Of a stretch of 64,000 nt of DNA, positions 43,479 to 52,500 are shown one piece after another. Both the position numbers and the translations under genes were made by a program. How positions within the stretch are numbered: the stretch's first letter is position 1; every line of letters begins with the position of its first letter. The notes beneath the pieces are model-generated. The model was given only the letters and a program-made list of their open reading frames with translations, had not been told where the DNA came from and did not search any database. The DNA is from CAIWHR01 sp963843595. GTDB lineage: Bacteria > Pseudomonadota > Gammaproteobacteria > Burkholderiales > Casimicrobiaceae. The stretch lies in contig CAWJLG010000016.1 of the NCBI GenBank assembly GCA_963843595.1, positions 62,001 to 126,000 of the forward strand, in the 5' to 3' direction.

Positions 43479-44847
43479 GGGCGGCAGCCTCGATACGGGC
43501 GCGGACCGCGCGCGCGAACGCCTCGCCCCGCTCGACGTAACTCGCGAACTGGTCGAGGCTCGCGCAGGCGGGCGAGAGGAGCACCGCGTCGCCCGGCCGT
43601 GCCAGCGCGACGGCACGCGCGACAGCCGTCGCAAGCGTCCCGCAGCGCTCCACCACGGCGGGTGTCCCGGCGAGCGCGCGTTCGATGCGTGGTGCGTCGC
43701 GGCCGATCAGCAGCACGGCGCGGCAGCGCGCGTCGATGGACGGCTTCAGCGCGGCGAAGTCCTGGCCCTTGCCCTCGCCGCCGGCGATGAGCACCACCGG
43801 TCGCGCGAGGCCGTCGAGCGCGACGCGCGTCGCGACCACGGTCGTGCCCTTCGAGTCGTCGACGTACACGACGCCGCCGGCCTCTGCGATCCGCTGCATA
43901 CGGTGCGGCAGGCCCTCGAAGCGCAGCAGCGCCGAGAGGACCGCGCGGTCGATTTTCGCGACTGCCGACGTCAGCGCCAAGGCGGCGAGCGCGTTGAGCG
44001 CGTTGTGCCGTCCGACCAAAGCAAGATCCGCAACCGGGGCGAGCAGCGCGCCGCCGCGCGCAAGCCACAGGTCGTCGCGCTGGCCGCCGCGGGCGACGAG
44101 TCCCCACGATTCCTCGGTCTCCGGAACGCCCGCGCCGAAGGTCTGCACGACGCTGCCGGGAACGCGCATCGCGAGCGACCGCGGATCGTCGCGGTTCAGC
44201 ACCTGCATCCCGCCATTGCGGAAGATGCGCGCCTTTGCCGCCGCGTAGTCGTCCATCCCGGCATAGCGATCCAGATGGTTCTCGGTCACGTTGAGCACGG
44301 TGGCGGCGACGGGGACGAGGCTCGCCGTCGTTTCGAGCTGAAAGCTGGACAGTTCCAGCACGAAGACGTCCGGCCAGCGGCCGCCGGCGGGAATCGCGTC
44401 GAGCACGGCGTCGCCGATGTTGCCGGCGACGCCGGCCGCAAGCCCCGCCGCACGGCAAAGGGCGCCGGTGAGCGCCGTCACCGTGGTCTTGCCGTTGGAG
44501 CCGGTGATCGCCAGCACCTTCTGCCCGGACGGCAGCGCACGCGCGAACAGCTCGATGTCGCCCACGAGCTCCGCGCCGCGCGCCACGGCCGCTGCAATGG
44601 CCGGCTGGTCCTTCGCCACGCCCGGACTGATGGCGACGAGATCCGCGCCCACGAAAATTGCCGGGTCGAGCGGGCCCGTCGCCACCGGCACGTCCGGAAG
44701 CGCGGCGGCGAGCCGGTCGGCGAACGGGGGCGCGGGGCGCGTGTCGGCGACGCGCACGCGCGCGCCGTGCGCCGCCAGGTGGCGTGCGAGCGAGAACCCG
44801 GTGAGCCCGAGCCCCAGCACGACCGCTTTGCGTCCCTCGTATCGCAT
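43471..44847 (-). CDS. murD: UDP-N-acetylmuramoyl-L-alanine--D-glutamate ligase MurD
   Basis: Adds D-Glu to UDP-MurNAc-L-Ala. 458 residues, start at 44847 (MRYEGRKAVVLGLGLTGFSL); a GTG two codons upstream (44853) is possible. Motifs: ISPGVAKDQP, ATP loop VLAITGSNGKTTVTALTGAL, ELSSFQLETTASLVP, LNVTENHLDRY, GRHNALNALAALAL, PHRMQRIAEAGGVVYVDDSK with G-T, and LLSPACASLDQFASYVERGE. All are MurD-type. mraY ends two bases before this start. Confidence 0.96.
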   Translation of the reverse strand: MRYEGRKAVVLGLGLTGFSLARHLAAHGARVRVADTRPAPPFADRLAAALPDVPVATGPLDPAIFVGADLVAISPGVAKDQPAIAAAVARGAELVGDIELFARALPSGQKVLAITGSNGKTTVTALTGALCRAAGLAAGVAGNIGDAVLDAIPAGGRWPDVFVLELSSFQLETTASLVPVAATVLNVTENHLDRYAGMDDYAAAKARIFRNGGMQVLNRDDPRSLAMRVPGSVVQTFGAGVPETEESWGLVARGGQRDDLWLARGGALLAPVADLALVGRHNALNALAALALTSAVAKIDRAVLSALLRFEGLPHRMQRIAEAGGVVYVDDSKGTTVVATRVALDGLARPVVLIAGGEGKGQDFAALKPSIDARCRAVLLIGRDAPRIERALAGTPAVVERCGTLATAVARAVALARPGDAVLLSPACASLDQFASYVERGEAFARAVRARIEAAAHA

Positions 44848-44849
44848 CT

Positions 44850-46001
44850 TCACCGCAGCTTCAGTGACGAAAGACCGAACAGCACCAGCAGCATCGTGAC
44901 GATCCAGAAGCGGACGACCACCTGGTTCTCTTTCCAGCCCTTGAGCTCGTAGTGGTGGTGGATCGGCGCCATCCGGAACACGCGCTTGCCGGTGAGCTTG
45001 AACGACGCCACCTGCACGATCACCGACAGCGTCTCGACGACGAACACGCCGCCCATGATGAAGAGCACGATCTCCTGGCGGACGATGACCGCCATCGTCC
45101 CGAGCGCCGCGCCGAGCGCAAGCGCGCCGACGTCGCCCATGAACACTTCCGCCGGATACGCGTTGAACCACAGGAAGCCGAGCCCCGCGCCGGCGAGCGC
45201 GCCGCAGATCACGGCCAGCTCGCCGGAGCCGGGAATGTGGGGAAACTGCAGGTACTTGGCGAAGATGACGTTGCCCGTGACGTAGGCGAACACGCCCAGC
45301 GCCGCACCGATCATCACCGTCGGCATGATCGCGAGGCCGTCGAGGCCGTCGGTCAGGTTCACGGCATTGCTGGTGCCGACGATGACGCAGAACGTGAGCG
45401 CGATGAAGCCCCAGACGCCGAGCGGGTAGGACACGGACTTGAAGAACGGGACGATCAGGTCGGCCTTCGGCGGCAGGTTCATGTTGAAGCCGCTCTGGAT
45501 CCACGCGAAGAACATCTGCACGAACCGCGCGTTGTCCGGGGCCGACACCGAGAACGCGAGATACACCGCGGCGACGAGCCCGATCATCGACTGCCAGAAG
45601 AACTTCATCCGTGCGGAGAGCCCTTTCGGATTGCGGTAGACGACCTTCCGGTAGTCGTCGACCCAGCCGATCGCGCCGAAGCCGAGCGTCACCAGCAGGA
45701 CGACCCATACGAAGCGATTTTCCAGATCGCCCCAGAGCAGCGTGGTCACGGCGATCGACACCAGGATCAGCGCGCCGCCCATCGTCGGCGTGCCCGCCTT
45801 CGCGAGGTGCGACTGCGGGCCGTCGTCGCGCACCGCCTGGCCGATCTTCATCCGCGTCAGCCACGCGATCACCCGCGGTCCGACAACGAACGAGATGAAC
45901 AGCGCGGTCATGCAGGCCAGCACCGCGCGCAGCGTGAGGTAGCTGAACACATTGAACGCGCGGATGTCCCTGGCCAGGAACTCGGTGAGCCAGAGCAGCA
46001 T
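44850..46001 (-). CDS. mraY: Phospho-N-acetylmuramoyl-pentapeptide transferase MraY
   Basis: Integral membrane transferase forming lipid I on undecaprenyl phosphate. 383 residues, ten helices. Signature HLAKAGTPTMGGALILVSIA, GFGAIGWVDDYRKVVYRNP (catalytic D-D pair), NAVNLTDGLDGLAIMPTVMI (third Asp) and MAPIHHHYELKGWKENQVVV (HHH motif). Starts on the A of the murF TGA stop (TGATG), and murD follows two bases after its end. Confidence 0.97.
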   Translation of the reverse strand: MLLWLTEFLARDIRAFNVFSYLTLRAVLACMTALFISFVVGPRVIAWLTRMKIGQAVRDDGPQSHLAKAGTPTMGGALILVSIAVTTLLWGDLENRFVWVVLLVTLGFGAIGWVDDYRKVVYRNPKGLSARMKFFWQSMIGLVAAVYLAFSVSAPDNARFVQMFFAWIQSGFNMNLPPKADLIVPFFKSVSYPLGVWGFIALTFCVIVGTSNAVNLTDGLDGLAIMPTVMIGAALGVFAYVTGNVIFAKYLQFPHIPGSGELAVICGALAGAGLGFLWFNAYPAEVFMGDVGALALGAALGTMAVIVRQEIVLFIMGGVFVVETLSVIVQVASFKLTGKRVFRMAPIHHHYELKGWKENQVVVRFWIVTMLLVLFGLSSLKLR

Positions 46002-47377
46002 CAGTGCGCTCCCTCGACGACGGTCGGGCCGGCGAGCGCCGCGACGACACGTTCCATCCGCATGAAGCGCGAACCCTTGACCAGAACGGTGATTCCCGCC
46101 GCGATTTGCGCCGTGACGCGCGCGGCCAGCTCCTCCACCGACGCGAAGTGCTCCGCACCGGGACCGAACGCGGCGGCCGCCTCGACCGACTGGGTGCCCG
46201 CGGCCAGCAGCCGTTCGATCCCGGCACGCCGCGCATGTTCCCCGATCTCGCGGTGCCAGGCGGGGCCCTGGGCGCCGACTTCGCCCATGTCGCCCAGCAC
46301 CAGCCAGCGTGGCGGCGGCGCGGCAGCCAGCACGTCGATCGCGGCACGGACCGAATCCGGATTCGCGTTGTAGGTGTCGTCGATGATCGTGGCACCGTCG
46401 GCCGTCACGCTGCGCACGAGGCGGCCGGCGACGGGCCGGAAGGACTCGAGTCCGCGCACGACCGCGGCAAGCGGCACGCCCACCGCCAGCGCTCCGGTCG
46501 CCGCCGCCAGCGCATTGGCGGCGTTGTGGCGTCCGAAGGTGGCGAGCCGGACCGTCACGTCGCCGGCCGGTGTCGCGAGATCGAGCGCACCGCCGGCCGG
46601 CATCGGCGCATAGCGGCCGCGGATCGCGGCCGGGTGATCGAGGGCGAATTCGACAATGACCACGCCCTTGCGATGCGCGGCCTCGCGCCAGACATCGACG
46701 AACGCGTCGTCGGCATTGAGCACCGCGACGCCGTCCGCGGGGAGCGTGTGAATCAGATCCGCATGTTCGGCCGCGACATCCGCGATCGAGCGCATGAATT
46801 CCTGATGCTCCCGCTGCGCGTTGTTCACGACGGCGACCGTCGGCCGCGCGATCGCGGCGAGTTCCGCAGTCTCGCCGCGATGATTCATGCCCAGCTCGAC
46901 TACCGCGGCGCAATGGTCGTCGGAAAGCTCCAGCAGCGTCAGCGGCAGGCCGATCGCGTTGTTGAGGTTGCCCCGCGTCGCCAGCACCCGCGCGGCGCCG
47001 AAATGCGCCCGCAGGATCGTCGCGAGCATCTCCTTGACCGTGGTCTTGCCGTTGCTGCCGACGACGACGATCAGCGGAATCGAAAACCGGTCGCGCCAGA
47101 AGCCGGCGAGCGCCCCAAGGCTCGCGGGCGTGTTCTCGACGACGATGAGATTGCCGGAGAGCTCCTGCGCGCGGTTCCTGCCGACGAGCGCGCCGGCGGC
47201 GCCACGCTCGAACGCCTTGGCCACGAAATCGTGGCCGTCGAAACGTTCTCCCGGGAGGGCGACGAACAGATCGCCCGGCCGAAGCGTGCGGCTGTCCGTC
47301 GTGACCCGCTCGAAACGCACGTTGTCGCCGACGATGCGGCCGCCAACGGCCAGCGCGGCGGTGGCCATGTCCATCAT
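46001..47377 (-). CDS. murF: UDP-MurNAc-tripeptide--D-alanyl-D-alanine ligase MurF
   Basis: Completes the pentapeptide precursor. 458 residues from 47377 (MMDMATAALAVGGRIVGDNV), where the start ATG overlaps the murE stop; an ATG nine bases on is also possible. Motifs: VTTDSRTLRPGDLFVALPGE, IVVVGSNGKTTVKEMLATIL (ATP loop), AVVELGMNHRGETAELAAIA, NNAQREHQEF, FGRHNAANALAAATGALAVG, DDTYNANPDSVRAAIDVLA and LVLGDMGEVGAQGPAWHREI. It should ligate the D-Ala-D-Ala made by DdlB in the same cluster. Confidence 0.96.
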   Translation of the reverse strand: MMDMATAALAVGGRIVGDNVRFERVTTDSRTLRPGDLFVALPGERFDGHDFVAKAFERGAAGALVGRNRAQELSGNLIVVENTPASLGALAGFWRDRFSIPLIVVVGSNGKTTVKEMLATILRAHFGAARVLATRGNLNNAIGLPLTLLELSDDHCAAVVELGMNHRGETAELAAIARPTVAVVNNAQREHQEFMRSIADVAAEHADLIHTLPADGVAVLNADDAFVDVWREAAHRKGVVIVEFALDHPAAIRGRYAPMPAGGALDLATPAGDVTVRLATFGRHNAANALAAATGALAVGVPLAAVVRGLESFRPVAGRLVRSVTADGATIIDDTYNANPDSVRAAIDVLAAAPPPRWLVLGDMGEVGAQGPAWHREIGEHARRAGIERLLAAGTQSVEAAAAFGPGAEHFASVEELAARVTAQIAAGITVLVKGSRFMRMERVVAALAGPTVVEGAH

Positions 47378-48855
47378 GCGGCACCCCGCCCGGCAATCGC
47401 CGCGGCCGCCACCGCGACGTCGGAGAACGGTTCGCGCACACCATTGCGTTCCTGGTAGGCCTCGTGACCCTTGCCGGCGATCAGCACGACGTCGCCGGGC
47501 ACGGCATCGCGGATCGCAGCGGCGATCGCCGCTGCGCGGTCGAGGTCGACGGTCCAGTGCCGGTTCCCGGTGTCGCGGATGCCGTGCACGATGGCGCTCG
47601 CGATTGCCGCCGGATCTTCGCTGCGCGGGTTGTCGCTCGTCACCACCACGCGCGCGGCAAGCCGCGCCGCGACCCGGCCCATTTCCGGCCGCTTGCCCGC
47701 ATCGCGGTCGCCACCGCAGCCGAACACGCACACGAGCCTGCCGCCCCCGGCCACCGCGGGCCTGAGCGCGGTCAGCACCTTGTCGAGGGCATCGGGCGAA
47801 TGGGCGTAATCGACGACGACCAGCGGCGCCGCGCCGCCACCCAGGCGCTGCATGCGTCCCGGCGGCGGCTCGACCGTTGACAAGGCGGCGAGCGCGGCAT
47901 CCAGCGGGACGTCGCTCGCGAGAAGCACGCCGAGGACGCCGAGAAGGTTTGCCGCATTGAAGTCGCCGACCAGCGAGGTCTCGAGCTCGCCGTGACCCCA
48001 CGGCGTGGCGACCGACAGCGCGATGCCCGACGCTCCGTGCACGAGTCGCGTCGCAACGATGTCGGCATTCGCGAATCCGTACGAGAGCACCCTTTGACCA
48101 CGTCCGCGCGCGTTCTCGACGAGACGCTCCCCGAACGGATCATCGACATTGATCACGCAGGCCGATAGCCCGGGCCACTGGAACAGCTTCGCCTTTGCCG
48201 CGCCGTAGGCGGCCATCGTGCCGTGATAGTCGAGGTGATCGCGCGTGAGGTTGGTGAACAGCGCCACGTCGAATGCCACCGCATTGACGCGACCCTGGTC
48301 GAGGCCGTGCGACGACACCTCCATCGCGACGGCCTGCGCACCCGCCGCCTTCAGTCGCGCCAGCATCTCGTGGACGATCGCCGCGTCCGGCGTCGTGTTC
48401 TGCGCCGGCTCGAGCGCGCCGACGAACCCGTTGCCCAGCGTGCCCACCACCGCGGCGCGGCGCCCGCAGGCATCCAGGCAGCGGGCGATCCACTGCGAGC
48501 ACGATGTCTTGCCGTTGGTGCCGGTGACGCCCACCATCCACAGCGCCTTCGAGGGGCTGGCGAAGATGTAATCCGCGATCGCGCCGAGCTTCGCCTTCAG
48601 GTTCTCGACCGCTTGATTGGGGAGCTTCAACTCCGGCGACCAGTGGAACCCGAGCGCCTCCCACAGCACCGCACCCGCCCCGCGCGCGACGGCATCGGCG
48701 ATGAAATGCCGGCCGTCGGCCTTCTCGCCCGGATAGGCGGCAAACGCGTCGCCGACACGGACTTGTCGGCTGTCCGCGGTGATGCGGCGCGGCGCCGTGC
48801 CGAGCCGTCCCAGGAGCGCGGTCACGTCGAGCTCGGGCGCGAGAGCTGTCGGCAT
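47374..48855 (-). CDS. murE: UDP-MurNAc-L-Ala-D-Glu--2,6-diaminopimelate ligase MurE
   Basis: Adds the third residue of the stem peptide. 493 residues. TADSRQVRVGDAFAAYPGEK, VGVTGTNGKTSCSQWIARCL (ATP loop), NTTPDAAIVHEMLARLKAAG, AMEVSSHGLDQGRVNAVAFD, NLTRDHLDYHGTMAAYGAAK and VVDYAHSPDALDKVLTALRP. The DNPR motif (VVTSDNPRSEDPAAI) selects meso-diaminopimelate, so the cell wall is of the usual Gram-negative A1gamma type. The start overlaps the ftsI stop by one base, the end overlaps the murF start. Confidence 0.96.
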   Translation of the reverse strand: MPTALAPELDVTALLGRLGTAPRRITADSRQVRVGDAFAAYPGEKADGRHFIADAVARGAGAVLWEALGFHWSPELKLPNQAVENLKAKLGAIADYIFASPSKALWMVGVTGTNGKTSCSQWIARCLDACGRRAAVVGTLGNGFVGALEPAQNTTPDAAIVHEMLARLKAAGAQAVAMEVSSHGLDQGRVNAVAFDVALFTNLTRDHLDYHGTMAAYGAAKAKLFQWPGLSACVINVDDPFGERLVENARGRGQRVLSYGFANADIVATRLVHGASGIALSVATPWGHGELETSLVGDFNAANLLGVLGVLLASDVPLDAALAALSTVEPPPGRMQRLGGGAAPLVVVDYAHSPDALDKVLTALRPAVAGGGRLVCVFGCGGDRDAGKRPEMGRVAARLAARVVVTSDNPRSEDPAAIASAIVHGIRDTGNRHWTVDLDRAAAIAAAIRDAVPGDVVLIAGKGHEAYQERNGVREPFSDVAVAAAAIAGRGAA

Positions 48856-50603
48856 CAGGTGTCCTCGCCGATCTCGCTGCCCGCGGGCGGCAGGATCACG
48901 TTGTCGACCGGCGCATCGGTCGGCACCCCGAGCATCCGCAGCGCGGCGCCGGTCACGCTCGAGAACACCGGTGCCGCGACGTCGCCGCCGTAGTGACGCC
49001 CGGCGCTGGGCTCGTCGATCATCACGGCGACGATGAGCCTCGGGTTCGACGCGGGAGCGAAGCCGACGAACGACGACACGTACTTGTTCGTGTACGCGCG
49101 CCCGTCGAGCTTGTGCGCGGTGCCGGTCTTTCCGGCGACCCGGTAGCCGGGAACCTGCGCCTTCGGCGCGGTTCCGCCCGGCTGCACGGCCATTTCGAGC
49201 ATCCGTCGCACGGCGAGCGCGGTCTCCGGTTTAATCACCGGCTTCCCCGCGACCGGTCCGTTGACCTTGAGCAGTGTCGCCGGCTTCAGTTCGCCCGCAG
49301 TCGCGAACACCGTGTAGGCACGGGCGAGCTGGACCAGGTTGACCGAGATCCCGTGACCGTACGCCATCGTCGCCTGCTCGATCGGCTTCCAGCTCTTCGC
49401 CGGCCGCAGGCGTCCCGCGACTTCGCCCGGGAAACCGGTCTTCGGCGCGGCGCCGAAGCCGACACCGGAGAACATCGTCCACATGATCTCCGGCGGCAGC
49501 GAGAGCGCGATCTTCGCCGCACCGACGTTCGAGGACTTCTGGATCACCTGCTCGACCGTCAGCACACCGTTCGGATGCGCGTCGTGGATCGTGTTGGGGC
49601 CGATCGTGAGCGACCCCGGCGCGGTCTGGATCGTCGTGTCGGGCCGGACCTTGCCCGCCTGCAGCGCCGCCGCGATGGTGAACGGCTTCAATGTCGAGCC
49701 GGGCTCGAACACGTCGGTCAGCGCGCGATTGCGCATGCTCTCGCGCGCGGCGCGGTTGCGTGCATTGGGGTTGTACGTGGGCCAGTTGGCGAGTGCGAGG
49801 ATTTCGCCGGTCGCCGCATCGAGGATCACCAGCCCGCCGGCCTTCGCCTTGTTGACGTCGATCGCGGCCCTGAGCTCGCGGTAGGCGAGATACTGGAGCC
49901 GGGTGTCGATCGACAGCGCGAGATCGCGGCCGGCCTGCGGTGCGCGGATCGCCTCCAGGTCCTCGACGGCATCGCCGCGCCGGTTGATGATGACGCGCCG
50001 GCTGCCCGGTCGCCCGCCAAGCCATTCCTGCTGCGCGAGCTCGATCCCTTCCTGCCCGACGTCGTGGTCGCCGGTGAAGCCGAGGATGTGCGAGAGCGTC
50101 TCGCCCCCCGGGTAGAAGCGGCGATACTCGTTCTGGTCGTTGAGTCCCTTGATCCTGAGCGCCGCGACCCGATCGGCGACCTCCGGCGGAACCTGCTTCG
50201 CGAGATAGACGAAGTCGCCGTCGGCGAGCTTCCTGGCGATGGCCTGCGGCGTGGTCTCCAGGATGCGGGCGAGCTGCGCGAGCTCGGCCGGCGAGGCCTC
50301 CACCTTGGCGGGAAACGCCCAGATCGACTTGACCGGCGTCGAGATGGCCAGCGGCTCGCCCGAACGGTCGACGATGCGGCCGCGATGGGCGGGGACCTCG
50401 ATCTCGCGGCTGTAGCGCGAGCTTCCCTGCTCCTGCAGGAACGCGTTGTCGATCCACTGCAGGTAGACCGCACGTCCGCCGAGCGCGCCGAACAGCAGCG
50501 CGAAGAAGCCGAAGAGCAGCGGCGCGCGAAACCGCGGCAGGACGAGCGGAGCCGGCGCACCGCGGCGCAGCCCCCCTGCCGTCGCCGTTGCCGCGGTTCT
50601 CAC
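48855..50603 (-). CDS. ftsI: Division-specific transpeptidase FtsI (PBP3)
   Basis: Class B penicillin-binding protein cross-linking septal peptidoglycan with FtsW. 582 residues from GTG 50603, which overlaps the ftsL stop (GTGA). One membrane helix (RAPLLFGFFALLFGALGGRA, about 20-39), pedestal domain with SSRYSREIEVPAHRGRIVDR, then transpeptidase domain: catalytic serine in FEPGSTLKPFTIAAALQAGK (SxxK), QKSSNVGAAKIAL (SxN) and GKTGTAHKLDGRAYTNKYVS (KTG). Short C-terminal tail. A frame extension upstream of the GTG lies within ftsL and has no family match. Confidence 0.95.
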   Translation of the reverse strand: MRTAATATAGGLRRGAPAPLVLPRFRAPLLFGFFALLFGALGGRAVYLQWIDNAFLQEQGSSRYSREIEVPAHRGRIVDRSGEPLAISTPVKSIWAFPAKVEASPAELAQLARILETTPQAIARKLADGDFVYLAKQVPPEVADRVAALRIKGLNDQNEYRRFYPGGETLSHILGFTGDHDVGQEGIELAQQEWLGGRPGSRRVIINRRGDAVEDLEAIRAPQAGRDLALSIDTRLQYLAYRELRAAIDVNKAKAGGLVILDAATGEILALANWPTYNPNARNRAARESMRNRALTDVFEPGSTLKPFTIAAALQAGKVRPDTTIQTAPGSLTIGPNTIHDAHPNGVLTVEQVIQKSSNVGAAKIALSLPPEIMWTMFSGVGFGAAPKTGFPGEVAGRLRPAKSWKPIEQATMAYGHGISVNLVQLARAYTVFATAGELKPATLLKVNGPVAGKPVIKPETALAVRRMLEMAVQPGGTAPKAQVPGYRVAGKTGTAHKLDGRAYTNKYVSSFVGFAPASNPRLIVAVMIDEPSAGRHYGGDVAAPVFSSVTGAALRMLGVPTDAPVDNVILPPAGSEIGEDT

Positions 50604-50872
50604 TTCGCACCTCCGATCGGGACCATCTCGACGCGACCCGGCGGCGGCAGCAGCATCCGCAGCTGCTCGCGCGCGATCTTCTCCACGCGGGCCGGCGCCG
50701 CCCACGTCGACTGCTCGAGTTGCAGCTGGCCGAATTCGGTCTCGTAGGCACGCGCCCTCGCCTGCTCGCGCTCGAGGTCGACAAAGAGCTTGCGCGCCTG
50801 GTGCCGCGAGGTGACGAGCGAGAGCGCGCAGGCGACCAGCAACGCGAGCAGCAGAAGGTTCACGCGCAGCAT
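50600..50872 (-). CDS. ftsL: Cell division protein FtsL
   Basis: Small bitopic divisome protein that with FtsB and FtsQ activates FtsWI. 90 residues: helix LRVNLLLLALLVACALSLVT (about 2-21), then a heptad-type periplasmic coiled coil (about 25-70, KLFVDLEREQARARAYETEF, GQLQLEQSTWA) and the motif ARVEKIAREQLRMLLPPPGR near the end. Lies between rsmH (seven bases) and ftsI (four-base overlap), its invariant position. Confidence 0.93.
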   Translation of the reverse strand: MLRVNLLLLALLVACALSLVTSRHQARKLFVDLEREQARARAYETEFGQLQLEQSTWAAPARVEKIAREQLRMLLPPPGRVEMVPIGGAK

Positions 50873-50879
50873 TCCGGAT

Positions 50880-51867
50880 TCACGCTCCGGCGAAGGTTTC
50901 GGCGAAGCCCGCCGGCACCGGATGCGCGGTGCGCTCGGCGATGCGCAGCGTCGCGCTCCGCGCGCGCGGGTTGGCGGCGATCTCGCGTGGAGAAGGCCTG
51001 ATCGCCCGCCCGACCCGCGCGAGCGGTGCGCCCGGCAGCGCGGCCGTGGGCAATGGCAGCCGCGCGAGCCGTGGATCGCCGCCGAACGGCTGCGAGGCGA
51101 AGGCGAAGAATCGCTTCACGATCCGGTCTTCGAGCGAATGGAAGCTGATGACCGCGAGTCGTCCACCGGGCGCCAGGAGCAGCGGCAGGCGCGGCAGCGT
51201 CAACGCGAGCTCCGCGAGTTCCCGATTGACGAAAATCCTAAGAGCCTGGAACGTGCGCGTGGCCGGATCCTGACCCCAATCACCCCTCGGGCGCGTGCCG
51301 ACGGCTTGGGCCACGATCGCGGCCAGTTGCCGCGTCCGGACGACGGGTGCGACCGAGCGAGCCGCAACAATTGCTCTTGCAATCGATTGAGCAAACCGTT
51401 CTTCACCATAGTCGCGTATCACCTCCGTCAATTCGCGTGCGTCGGCACGCGCAAGGAACGCGGCCGCGGATTCGCCGCGCGTGGGGTCCATCCGCATGTC
51501 GAGGGGACCGTCGGCTCGAAACGAGAAACCGCGCGCCGGGTCGTCGATCTGCGGAGACGAGATGCCGAGGTCGAGCAGCACGCCGTCGACGTGCGCCACG
51601 TCCAGTGCCGCGAGCTCCAGCGGAAGGTCGGAGAACCATGCGCGCCGGAACGCGAAGCGCGGATCGCGGATCTCGCCCGCCGCACGCTTCTGCCGCAGGA
51701 TCCCGATCGAGGGCGACGAGACGGCCGGATGCGCCGAGCTGCGCAAGGATCGCGCGGCTGTGCCCGCCGCGACCGAACGTGGCATCGACGTAGAATCCCC
51801 CCGATCGAATGGCCAGCGCGGCGACGGTTTCTGCGAGCAGGACGGGGACGTGACCGGCATCGGTCAT
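50880..51867 (-). pseudogene. rsmH: 16S rRNA (cytosine1402-N4)-methyltransferase RsmH, interrupted by a +1 frameshift
   Basis: N4-methylates C1402 of 16S rRNA, the partner modification to RsmI. The gene begins at 51867 (MTDAGHVPVLLAETVAALAI), overlapping the mraZ stop, and runs in that frame through VDATFGRGGHSRAIL (SAM loop) to ALDRDPAAEA near 51685. The rest of the protein, AAGEIRDPRFAFRRAW onward with VDGVLLDLGISSPQIDD, GFSFRADGPLDMRMD, FQALRIFVNRELAEL and VISFHSLEDRIVKRFF, is one base out of frame and ends at 50880. Removing one base near 51684 (in GAAGCGTGCGGC) restores a normal protein of about 328 residues. As written, translation from 51867 goes off-frame after about 60 residues. Otherwise no decay is seen, so a sequence error or very recent mutation is likely. 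Confidence 0.88.
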
Positions 51868-52322
51868 CAGAGCGAGAAGCCGTCGAGCTCGGGCGGCAGA
51901 CCGCCCGCCGGGAACGTGATCACGCGGGCCGTTTCGGCCAGCCACTTCGTCTCGTCCCAGACCTCGAACTTGTTGCCCTGCCCGACGAGTACGACGCGAT
52001 GATCGAGCCCCGCGTACTGGCGCAGCGACGGCGGGACGAGAATGCGACCGGCGCCGTCCATGTCGACGTCGTCGGCGTGCCCGACGATGAGGCGCTGCAG
52101 GCCGCGAATTTCGGCATTGAACGCGGACAGCGCCATGAGCCGCGACTCGATCGGCTCCCACGCCGCGCGCGGATACAGAAGCAGACACCGGCTGGGATCG
52201 GCGGTGAGGATCAGCCCACCTTGCCCGGCGGACTGCGTGCTCGCGAGCGCCTCGCGGTGCTTGGCCGGAATCGCAAGCCGCCCCTTGGCATCGAGCGCGA
52301 GATGCGTGACGCCGCGGAACAC
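51867..52322 (-). CDS. mraZ: Transcriptional regulator MraZ
   Basis: AbrB-like (SpoVT-type) DNA-binding protein that forms rings and represses the dcw promoter. 151 residues from GTG 52322: VFRGVTHLALDAKGRLAIPA corresponds to the usual MFRG...LDxKGRLxxP start. A second repeat DVDMDGAGRILVPPSLRQYA matches the second MraZ domain. A GTG at 52367 would add 15 low-complexity residues and has a better-placed GGAGG, so the start is not certain. First gene of the dcw operon; three spaced TGGG sites that it should bind lie about 115 bases upstream. Confidence 0.92.
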   Translation of the reverse strand: MFRGVTHLALDAKGRLAIPAKHREALASTQSAGQGGLILTADPSRCLLLYPRAAWEPIESRLMALSAFNAEIRGLQRLIVGHADDVDMDGAGRILVPPSLRQYAGLDHRVVLVGQGNKFEVWDETKWLAETARVITFPAGGLPPELDGFSL

Positions 52323-52436
52323 GCCGCCCGTCCGCTTCCCCTCTGACCCGACCGCTCCCTCGCCCACCGCGTCGCTCCTCCCCGCCTGGCCGAAGGTGAG
52401 TGCTCAATAACCGGGCCCATCCGGCCGGTTCACGAA

Positions 52437-52461
52437 CCCCACTTCGACCCACTTTTTCCCA
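52437..52461 (-). promoter_or_regulatory. MraZ operator: three TGGG repeats at exact 10-bp spacing
   Basis: Read on the minus strand: TGGGA, AAAAG, TGGGT, CGAAG, TGGGG. The three TGGG cores are at 52461-52458, 52451-52448 and 52441-52438. MraZ is known to bind TGGGN direct repeats separated by five bases near its own promoter. The box begins just after the predicted transcription start, a position suited to repression. Confidence 0.82.
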
Positions 52462-52470
52462 CGCGACGCC

Positions 52471-52500
52471 ACTATAAGGGATCAAATCTGCGGCGGTCAA
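52471..52500 (-). promoter_or_regulatory. Promoter of the dcw operon (PmraZ)
   Basis: Minus strand: -35 TTGACC (52500-52495), 18 bases, -10 TATAGT (52476-52471), each one base off consensus. Predicted start about 52464. The MraZ box lies at +3 to +27. Upstream is the AT-rich block at 52501-52620, which could act like an UP element. This promoter probably drives most of the 17-kb dcw cluster. Confidence 0.75.
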
